From an uncultured Christensenella sp. (GTDB lineage Bacteria > Bacillota_A > Clostridia > Christensenellales > Borkfalkiaceae): a stretch of 8,078 bases of DNA. The notes under the pieces are model-generated. The model saw nothing but the letters and a program-made list of their open reading frames with translations. It searched no databases and was not told the DNA's origin. Every line of letters begins with the position of its first letter. Within the stretch, counting starts at the first letter, position 1. Positions 1 to 5,095 of the stretch are shown in pieces. A program made the position numbers and the translations under genes. The DNA lies in the NCBI GenBank assembly GCA_910579295.1, contig CAJTTC010000031.1:1-8078 (forward strand), in the 5' to 3' direction.

Positions 1-2
1 CG

Positions 3-1349
3 CGCCTCGTCGAATCAGTCGGGGAATACAAAACTCTGCGGCAAATGATAAAATCGGGCGATACAAATGCCGATATTCAGAGCAGATATAAAAAGGCGAA
101 AAAACGCCTCGGTAAAACGCTTGCCTCGATAACAGTTGCAAACCTTATGTACACAATGGTTGCGCAGTTCTTTAAGTGGCTATATGCCAAAGACCGCAAG
201 GATAAGGACGGCAACGAGATAAGTTTTGTACAAGATTTCTTTACTGATTTTGCAAGCACGACAATAGGAATGTTCCCCGTCGTAAAAGATATATACAACT
301 ATTTCGCAAACGATTACGAGTTTAGCAATTTTGCGTATGACAGCATAAACAGCATTTTGTCTACGACGAAAGATTTGTTTGAGGTTGCGACAAAGGCGGC
401 GGGCGGCGAATCGTTGGAAACGTCCGATTATATGAAACCGCTCAGAAACTCGCTTTATGCAATCGGACAGATTACGGGCTTGCCGATAAGGAATATCAAT
501 AACACGATTAGCGGCGTTATCAAGCGTTTTAGCCCTGCGACGGCGTACAAGTACAATTCTATGTTTTATAATGCGCAGTACAGCAAGGATATAAAAGCGG
601 CGTTAGCGAACGGCGATACGGAACTTGCCGATACGATTATGAGCCTTATGCTTGATGAGGATAAGGCGGGGAACCTTAGTGCGGGCGCGAGAAAAAAACT
701 CATCGAATTGTACGAGCAGGAGTATGAGGTGTTACCGCGCAGCATAGGCGATTCCGTAACGTATAACGGCGAGAAAATCGAACTTACAGCGAAACAGCGT
801 GAGAAATTCAAGAGAGTTTACGGACAGGCGAACGGCTATATTGAACGTATGGTGCAAAACAAGTCATTTGCAAAACTGTCTGCCAATAAACAAGCAAAAG
901 CGATAAAACAGGTGTACGACGCGTATTACGATAAGGCTTTAGCGGAAACACTCGGCGTATCATCGGACAATAAACTTTTGCTCTTGTCAAAGTTTATGGG
1001 TATCGAATCGCTCTCAATCGCGCTTGCGGGAATATCCGATATAACGTCCGATAAAGATAAAAACAGCGCGACCGTTCAGGGTTCCAAAAAGAAAAAGGTA
1101 ATACAGTATCTTTTGGGGCTGAATTTTACTGACGCTCAACGATTATTGATTCTCTTTATGCAGGGATATAAAATAGGCGACGGCGAGTATAAACGGCTTA
1201 CGGCAGACAGGGCAAAGCGTATGGTAATATCGTATATTCTGAGCCTAAATAAGGCTACACAGGCGGAAAAAGCGCAACTCGCGCAAATGTGCGGGGTTGA
1301 GGTTAAAAACGGCAGAATCGTTACTAAATCGCTCTACGCGGCTAAATAA
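3..1349 (+). CDS. C-terminal part of a large phage protein, probably a polyvalent or internal virion protein (5'-truncated)
   Basis: The reading frame is open from the first bases of the window. The first internal Met codon (45) has no Shine-Dalgarno site, so the true start lies upstream and 448 C-terminal residues are visible. Around residues 40-62 there is a hydrophobic segment (LASITVANLMYTMVAQFFKW) that could be a membrane or amphipathic helix. A stretch rich in aromatic residues and Gly/Pro follows (about 80-190), then mostly helical, Lys/Ala-rich sequence to the end with a GSKKKK patch. No catalytic motif is visible. This style, and the position just before the scaffold and capsid genes, resembles the C-terminal ends of very large multidomain phage proteins that are packaged in the head and may be ejected with DNA. 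That family assignment is from memory of sequence style and is tentative. A lysis or host-takeover role cannot be excluded. The gene ends in TAA, 54 bases before the zinc-ribbon gene. Confidence 0.6.
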   Translation, partial: RLVESVGEYKTLRQMIKSGDTNADIQSRYKKAKKRLGKTLASITVANLMYTMVAQFFKWLYAKDRKDKDGNEISFVQDFFTDFASTTIGMFPVVKDIYNYFANDYEFSNFAYDSINSILSTTKDLFEVATKAAGGESLETSDYMKPLRNSLYAIGQITGLPIRNINNTISGVIKRFSPATAYKYNSMFYNAQYSKDIKAALANGDTELADTIMSLMLDEDKAGNLSAGARKKLIELYEQEYEVLPRSIGDSVTYNGEKIELTAKQREKFKRVYGQANGYIERMVQNKSFAKLSANKQAKAIKQVYDAYYDKALAETLGVSSDNKLLLLSKFMGIESLSIALAGISDITSDKDKNSATVQGSKKKKVIQYLLGLNFTDAQRLLILFMQGYKIGDGEYKRLTADRAKRMVISYILSLNKATQAEKAQLAQMCGVEVKNGRIVTKSLYAAK

Positions 1350-1375
1350 ATTGCGACTAAACGCGGTAAAATGTA

Positions 1376-1384
1376 TGCTATTAT
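1376..1384 (+). promoter_or_regulatory. Weak candidate extended -10 promoter element
   Basis: TGCTATTAT combines a TG dinucleotide with a hexamer close to TATAAT, in the short AT-rich gap before the zinc-ribbon gene. No good -35 box sits at the right distance. A TTGCGA at 1351 is 17 bases from a poorer TATGCT hexamer at 1374. If used, transcription would begin almost at the ribosome binding site, leaving a very short leader. AT-rich gaps often yield chance matches, so this is only a possibility. Confidence 0.2.
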
Positions 1385-1403
1385 ATTATGCAGGAGGTAG
1401 AGT

Positions 1404-1568
1404 ATGCTTAATATTACTCCGACTGTGCAATCTGAAATTACCAAAATCGTTTGTCCGAACTGCAATGAAAAAGTACCGCGTGTAGGCTTACAAAAGGACA
1501 GTAAAGTTCAAGGTCTGACGTTTAGGTGTAAAAAGTGCGGCAGACTATGGACGGTAAAAACTGAATAA
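1404..1568 (+). CDS. Small zinc-ribbon protein, Com/KTR type (54 aa)
   Basis: The ATG at 1404 follows AGGAGG (1392-1397) by six bases and opens a 54-codon frame ending in TAA. Residues 17-20 form CPNC and residues 42-45 form CKKC, separated by 21 residues. This two-knuckle spacing is typical of a four-cysteine zinc ribbon. The pattern CPxCxxK...LxFRCKKCG resembles the 'cysteine-rich KTR' proteins and, more loosely, the Com family. Com of phage Mu is a small zinc protein that binds RNA and activates translation of mom. The second pair is followed by a basic/aromatic tail (RLWTVK). Nucleic-acid binding and regulation of phage expression are inferred from the family, and no target is visible. 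It lies between the large upstream protein and a strong terminator, so it may be the last gene of the upstream transcript. The coding call is firm; the function is tentative. Confidence 0.82.
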   Translation: MLNITPTVQSEITKIVCPNCNEKVPRVGLQKDSKVQGLTFRCKKCGRLWTVKTE

Positions 1569-1592
1569 TATTTGTGCCATATTCCGAGAGAT

Positions 1593-1634
1593 AGAGCCAT
1601 TGACCGTAAGATACGGTTAGTGGCTCTTTTTATT
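1593..1634 (+). terminator. Rho-independent terminator, 16-bp stem
   Basis: The left arm 1593-1608 (AGAGCCATTGACCGTA) pairs along its full length with the right arm 1612-1627, around a three-base AGA loop. Fourteen pairs are Watson-Crick and two are G-U wobbles. The stem ends in a T-run (1627-1631) followed by ATT. The wobbles weaken the opposite-strand hairpin slightly, and the T-run is only on the + side, so it acts on rightward transcription. It separates the zinc-ribbon gene from the head-assembly genes. Confidence 0.9.
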
Positions 1635-1645
1635 AAAAATCTAAA

Positions 1646-1652
1646 AAGGAGG
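1646..1652 (+). promoter_or_regulatory. Ribosome binding site that fixes the 43-aa gene start
   Basis: AAGGAGG lies nine bases before ATG 1662. The same frame extends upstream to a TTG at 1572, but that extension would translate through the terminator hairpin and lacks an SD site. ATG 1662 is therefore the start. Confidence 0.85.
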
Positions 1653-1661
1653 ACTGCGACT

Positions 1662-1793
1662 ATGAAACAGGGTTCGGGTAACAGATATGCGACCAATAAA
1701 GGCGGCATTATCAAGGCTCCCAAGAGCGTGCAGGAACAGCCTAAGGCGACCGTAGTCAAGGGCAACGACCTGAGAAACGGCAAAAAGAAATAA
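1662..1793 (+). CDS. Small basic phage protein of unknown function (43 aa)
   Basis: This is a short, strongly basic, Gly/Lys-rich protein with no predicted hydrophobic segment and no cysteines. It starts MKQGSGNRYA and ends in a KKK tail, with an internal KGGIIKAPK stretch and a KGNDLR stretch near the end. Such composition suggests an extended or disordered nucleic-acid- or protein-binding peptide, and no enzymatic motif is visible. The strong SD site and position between the terminator and the acidic scaffold gene (27 bases downstream) indicate a real gene of the head module. Roles that fit are a minor head component or a partner that neutralises the acidic scaffold, but both are guesses. 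The coding call rests on the SD site, spacing and in-frame stop. Confidence 0.75.
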   Translation: MKQGSGNRYATNKGGIIKAPKSVQEQPKATVVKGNDLRNGKKK

Positions 1794-1820
1794 TCGAATT
1801 TTATAGGAGGACAAACGATT

Positions 1821-2687
1821 ATGCAGGACGAAATCAAGAAACCCGACGAGGAAATCGAGGAAACCGTTGTCGATGACGAGAACGAAACGGTTGACGATTC
1901 CGATGACGAGTTCGAGTATGACGACGAGGGTAACATTATCATTCCCGACGTAACGGACGACGAGGACGTTGAGAGCGACGAGGACGCCGCGGACGATAAC
2001 GACGAAAACCCCGACGACGAGCAGGGCGACGGTTCCGATGACGCCGATAAAGGCGACGGAGAATCGGACGCAGAGCCTGAGGAGTCTACGGACGATACAA
2101 AAGATAAGCGTATCGCAGAACTCGAAAACGAGTTAAAAGCCTTAAAAGCGCAGGGCAGAGATACGTTGAAAAAGTTGGGCGCGAAAGAAACGAGCGACGT
2201 GCAAAAAGGGCTTGAGGAGTTGGCGGCAGAGGCTGACGATATTCCGTTAGAGGAATACCGCAAAAAGAAAGCCGAAAGCGCGGAAAGCGAGGAGGCGTTG
2301 CGCCTCTTGCGCGAAACCGAATTTAAGAAAAAAATGGCTGCCGACCTCGCAGAGGTGCAGGGGTTCTATCCCGAAACAAAAGGGCTGAAAGCGATTACCG
2401 AAATAAGCAATTTCGGCGTATTTGCGGAACTCCGCGATAAAGGCTTGACGCCTAAACAGGCATACGCCGCGGCAAACCCTGACGGCGTGCGGGCAAGCGT
2501 GGCTAAGTCCGTAAAACAGCAGTTGCTCAACGAAACAAAGGGGCATTTACGCTCGGCGGTGCCGAAAGGCTCCAAAGACAACTCGATTACGATGAGTAAT
2601 AAGCAGTTGAGCGAATGGCGCGATTTGTTCCCGAATCTGAGCGATAAGGAAATTGTCGCTCTGTACAGACAATCATATCAAAAATAA
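1821..2687 (+). CDS. Acidic capsid scaffolding protein
   Basis: The 288-residue product starts at an ATG ten bases after AGGAGG. Residues 1-90 are extremely acidic: 46 of them are Asp or Glu and only three are Lys. The DNA there is low-complexity GAC/GAG/GAT. Residues about 95-125 (from KDKRIAELENELKALKAQ) look like a coiled coil. A mainly helical middle with charged Lys/Glu runs follows. The C-terminal ~45 residues are more conserved in style, containing ITMSNKQLSEWRDLF and ending LSDKEIVALYRQSYQK, a small helical module that could contact the capsid protein. Acidic N-terminus, coiled coil and C-terminal helices, encoded just before the decoration and capsid genes, are the usual hallmarks of a phage scaffold, which builds the procapsid and is then lost. 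No protease triad is seen, so it is not evidently a fused protease. Function is inferred from architecture and position. Confidence 0.8.
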   Translation: MQDEIKKPDEEIEETVVDDENETVDDSDDEFEYDDEGNIIIPDVTDDEDVESDEDAADDNDENPDDEQGDGSDDADKGDGESDAEPEESTDDTKDKRIAELENELKALKAQGRDTLKKLGAKETSDVQKGLEELAAEADDIPLEEYRKKKAESAESEEALRLLRETEFKKKMAADLAEVQGFYPETKGLKAITEISNFGVFAELRDKGLTPKQAYAAANPDGVRASVAKSVKQQLLNETKGHLRSAVPKGSKDNSITMSNKQLSEWRDLFPNLSDKEIVALYRQSYQK

Positions 2688-2701
2688 AAAGGAGAATTTC
2701 T

Positions 2702-3103
2702 ATGTTCAAACTCATTAAAATTGAGAATGGCAGAATGAACGTACCCGAACCCGTTTACCACGACGTAACGGACGACGAGGCGGTCGAATACGGCGAGGCT
2801 CTCGTTTTGGCGTCGGGTAAGTTCACGAAATGCGGTGCAACGGTAAAACCTACGCATATCGCTATGGGCAGCGTTGCGGCAGACGCAACGAAACGCACTC
2901 TTGCGGCGGCAAGGGTCGAGGACAATCAACTTTACGAGGTGCCTGTTACGGCGGCTCCTACGGGGCTTACGGCGGGCAGTAAAGTAACTCTGCATACGGA
3001 CGGCTTGCAGGTAACGGCGACCACCACGAGCGGCGTCGTAACCGTAGAAAGTCTGAACGGTGCGTCGGCGGCGGGAGATATTATCGTCGTCAGAATTATT
3101 TAA
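2702..3103 (+). CDS. Capsid decoration / head-stabilisation protein
   Basis: This 133-residue protein starts at an ATG seven bases after AAGGAG. The N-terminal part includes DVTDDEAVEYGEALVLASGK and a KPTHIAMG stretch. The rest is rich in Val, Thr, Ala and Gly in alternating patterns that suggest beta strands (about 78-133), ending in IIVVRII. A short beta-rich protein directly before the major capsid gene is the typical slot for a decoration or cement protein of the lambda gpD kind, which binds the outside of the expanded shell and strengthens it. Both Phe codons are TTC, like those of the capsid gene and unlike the adaptor gene, which agrees with high expression. The family is assigned by context and fold style. 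A head-fibre base protein is the main alternative. Confidence 0.7.
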   Translation: MFKLIKIENGRMNVPEPVYHDVTDDEAVEYGEALVLASGKFTKCGATVKPTHIAMGSVAADATKRTLAAARVEDNQLYEVPVTAAPTGLTAGSKVTLHTDGLQVTATTTSGVVTVESLNGASAAGDIIVVRII

Positions 3104-3120
3104 CAGGGAGGACAGACAAT

Positions 3121-4161
3121 ATGTCGAATTTTATCTACAGCGCAATGTCGGGCAAAAACGACCCTATGTTCGGTAAGTTTGAACACCCGATAAAGGCACT
3201 CATCGAGAACGAATCGAATATCTGTGAAAAGCAGAAAAGCATACTCGATTTTCTTTTCAACGTCGAAAAATCGAGCCGCTACGCCGAAACGATTATGGGC
3301 GAGTCCGATTTCGATACGTTCCAAAGCAAACAGGAAGGACAGGGCGCGGAGAACGATAGCGTCGAGCCTACGTTCAAGAAAACGATAGAGCATATCGAAT
3401 TTGCGAAAGAGTTTACCATTACCCGCAAAATGGCGGACGACGCAAAGTTCGGTATGGGCGCGGATATGAAAAACAAGCCCAAAAAGTTCGTTCGCGCCTA
3501 CTACAAGACGCGTATCAAAATCGCGGCGCAGGCTCTCATCAACGGCACGGCGAAAGAGATGACGTTCAACAAGGCAAAGGTTGATTTGACTTGCGCCGAC
3601 GAACTCGCTCTGTTCCATAAGGCGCACCCGTATTCGACGGACAAAATGAAAGGCAAGACGCAGAGCAACTACTACTACGGCGAACTCACGGGCAGCGCAA
3701 GCACGCTTGAGGACGCGCTCGGCGTTCTCTCGAATAAGGTGCGCAATTTCAAGGACGAAAACGGCGACGTTATGGAGTATGTCGCGGACACTCTCATCAT
3801 TCCCTGCAATCGTCCGAAACTCGAAACGCTCGTCAAAAAGGTTGTCGGCTCCGAGCGCACCGTGGGCAGCGCAAACAACGATATAAATACTCAGTACGGG
3901 AATTGGAATATCGTTGTGCTGAACGGTTGGGAGGCGGACGACGACAGGTTTATGGTTATGTCGGGCGACGCCAACAAGAACCTGCTCGGCAATATGTTCT
4001 ATAACCGCGTTCCGCTTGACATTACGAGCGATATTGACAAGCACACCCGCAACTACTTTTGGAACGGTTACTGCCGTTTCGGTGTCGGGTTCAATACTTG
4101 GAAACATATCCTGCTTGCCGTCAACAGCAAAGACGCGATTTCCGCGGCAACGTCGCTATAA
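3121..4161 (+). CDS. Major capsid protein, HK97 fold (SU10/Mu-type)
   Basis: The 346-residue product follows a GGAGG site nine bases upstream. The order of elements fits the HK97 fold: an N-terminal arm (1-55), a charged extended loop (about 60-100, with FQSKQEGQGAENDS), a long spine helix (about 118-142, FVRAYYKTRIKIAAQALING), an insertion containing LFHKAHP then QSNYYYGEL (164-188), a P/A-domain region with LEDALGVLSNKVRNF and TLIIPCNRPKLETLV (196-238), and a C-terminal beta region ending FGVGFNTWKHILLAVNS. The 'LFHxxHP ... SN' feature recalls the Mu gpT / SU10-like capsid group. The protein forms the icosahedral shell. No N-terminal delta domain or protease gene is visible, which fits the use of a separate scaffold. 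Of 20 Phe codons, 13 are TTC, against 1 of 12 in the next gene, consistent with selection for high expression. Confidence 0.85.
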   Translation: MSNFIYSAMSGKNDPMFGKFEHPIKALIENESNICEKQKSILDFLFNVEKSSRYAETIMGESDFDTFQSKQEGQGAENDSVEPTFKKTIEHIEFAKEFTITRKMADDAKFGMGADMKNKPKKFVRAYYKTRIKIAAQALINGTAKEMTFNKAKVDLTCADELALFHKAHPYSTDKMKGKTQSNYYYGELTGSASTLEDALGVLSNKVRNFKDENGDVMEYVADTLIIPCNRPKLETLVKKVVGSERTVGSANNDINTQYGNWNIVVLNGWEADDDRFMVMSGDANKNLLGNMFYNRVPLDITSDIDKHTRNYFWNGYCRFGVGFNTWKHILLAVNSKDAISAATSL

Positions 4162-4171
4162 ATCATTTAAC

Positions 4172-4178
4172 AAGGAGG
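4172..4178 (+). promoter_or_regulatory. Ribosome binding site that fixes the adaptor gene start
   Basis: AAGGAGG lies six bases before ATG 4185. An earlier in-frame ATG at 4059 lies inside the capsid gene, lacks such a site, and would add 42 residues of shifted capsid coding sequence. ATG 4185 is therefore chosen. Confidence 0.88.
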
Positions 4179-4184
4179 CTGATT

Positions 4185-5090
4185 ATGACCGTTGCAGAAC
4201 TTTATAAACAGGTTGCTCAACTCGGTTTTGAGGTTTCCTTAGAAGATGATGACAGGTTTTATTACGCAGCAAATAGGGCTTTATTGCAGGTCAACGAGGT
4301 TCGACCTGCAATAAGTTACTATTTGATAAATCACAAGCCGCTGAAAAATCTATTGTCCGATTCCGCATTTTCTCCCGTCGAAAAAGATGAGGAACTGCAA
4401 TACTCCGCACACGCCGCAAAATCATATTATTTTGAGGCGGACGGAAACGGTATCGTTTATATCGAAAAGCACACGCCTGACGGGTGGGCTGTTATAGGTA
4501 CGGTATCGCTTGCGTCTACGCGCAAATTTGTCGCGTATCGGGGGTTTATCAAAGAGGCGGACAGTTTTGTAAGCGATTTGGTTAGACTGCGTTTTTCGGG
4601 CGAGTTTGTGTATTCGGTAAAGAACGTCGCAATGTACGACAAACTGTATAGCGAGGACGAGGCGGATATACCCGCTTATGAACCGTTTACGCGCTACGAT
4701 ATAAGTAAACTTACGGACGATTTTCTTGCGTTGTGCTGTCCGCCTATCAAAGAGGCAGAGGGCAACGCGATTATCAATCAGGGGTACGGCGTAGAGGGCA
4801 ATAGTGTAATATTGCTCCCGTATAATCAGAGCGGTGTTTTCAAGGTTTTATATAAAAGGCGTCCTGCGCCGATTGTCAATAACGGCGAAATGGACGATAA
4901 GACCGAGATTGATTTGGACGTGGAACTCTGCGCCCTGCTGCCTGTGCTTATTGCGGCTTATGTATGGATAGACGACGAGCCGCAAAAATCGGAATACTAC
5001 AAATATTTGTATAGCGAACGCGCCGCCGAGATTGAACGTAAGGGGAAAGATACAAGCCCTGTTATTATCAAGAGTTCAAACGGGTGGTAA
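4185..5090 (+). CDS. Head-tail adaptor/connector protein with beta-domain insertion
   Basis: The 301-residue product starts MTVAELYKQVAQLGFEVSLE. Helical N-terminal (1-60) and C-terminal (about 235-285) parts flank a beta-rich middle. The N-terminal part includes RFYYAANRALLQVNEVRP. The C-terminal part includes IDLDVELCALLPVLIAAYVW and DDEPQKSEYYKYLYSERA, the helical pattern typical of adaptor proteins that bind below the portal ring. Residues about 75-155 (YYFEADGNGIVYIE, then RLRFSGEFVYSVKNVAMYDK) look like a jelly-roll or galactose-binding-like fold inserted in the adaptor. Its position between capsid and nozzle genes supports a role as connector between portal and tail. It lies 23 bases after the capsid gene and 5 bases before the next start, consistent with one transcript. 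Eleven of 12 Phe codons are TTT, unlike the capsid gene. Adaptor function is inferred from position and helical pattern. Confidence 0.72.
   Translation: MTVAELYKQVAQLGFEVSLEDDDRFYYAANRALLQVNEVRPAISYYLINHKPLKNLLSDSAFSPVEKDEELQYSAHAAKSYYFEADGNGIVYIEKHTPDGWAVIGTVSLASTRKFVAYRGFIKEADSFVSDLVRLRFSGEFVYSVKNVAMYDKLYSEDEADIPAYEPFTRYDISKLTDDFLALCCPPIKEAEGNAIINQGYGVEGNSVILLPYNQSGVFKVLYKRRPAPIVNNGEMDDKTEIDLDVELCALLPVLIAAYVWIDDEPQKSEYYKYLYSERAAEIERKGKDTSPVIIKSSNGW
5082..5087 (+). promoter_or_regulatory. Unusual weak ribosome binding site for the nozzle gene
   Basis: GGGTGG, an imperfect SD, sits eight bases before ATG 5096 and overlaps the last codons of the adaptor gene. It is the only weak site in the window. 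A GTG at 5084 in the same frame has an even poorer context. Initiation probably depends on ribosomes finishing the adaptor gene, which stops five bases earlier. Confidence 0.55.
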
Positions 5091-5095
5091 GCGCA

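Noticed and set aside
1297..1485. 62-codon + strand frame overlapping the end of the large gene
   Set aside because: No SD site; it overlaps both the large gene and the zinc-ribbon gene in a different frame. The zinc-ribbon frame has a strong SD site and a clear motif.
1572..1661. N-terminal extension of the 43-aa protein from a TTG
   Set aside because: It would run through the terminator hairpin with no ribosome site; ATG 1662 has a strong SD site.
1821..2090. Repetitive GAC/GAG DNA as a possible repeat array
   Set aside because: It is low-complexity coding sequence for the acidic tract, with no regular unit or spacers, so it is not a CRISPR array or an independent repeat.
1508..2263. 251-codon Ser-rich open frame on the - strand
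   Set aside because: The Ser-rich sequence is the reverse reading of the scaffold's acidic GAC/GAG/GAT repeats, and it also crosses the terminator and the small basic gene.
3100..4107. 335-codon open frame on the - strand across the capsid gene
   Set aside because: It mirrors the capsid coding sequence, has no ribosome site, and its protein is a Val/Arg/Leu-rich shadow with no recognisable domain. The + strand gene is convincing.
4059..4184. Earlier in-frame start for the adaptor gene inside the capsid gene
   Set aside because: It has no ribosome site and would encode an out-of-frame copy of capsid sequence; ATG 4185 has AAGGAGG six bases upstream.
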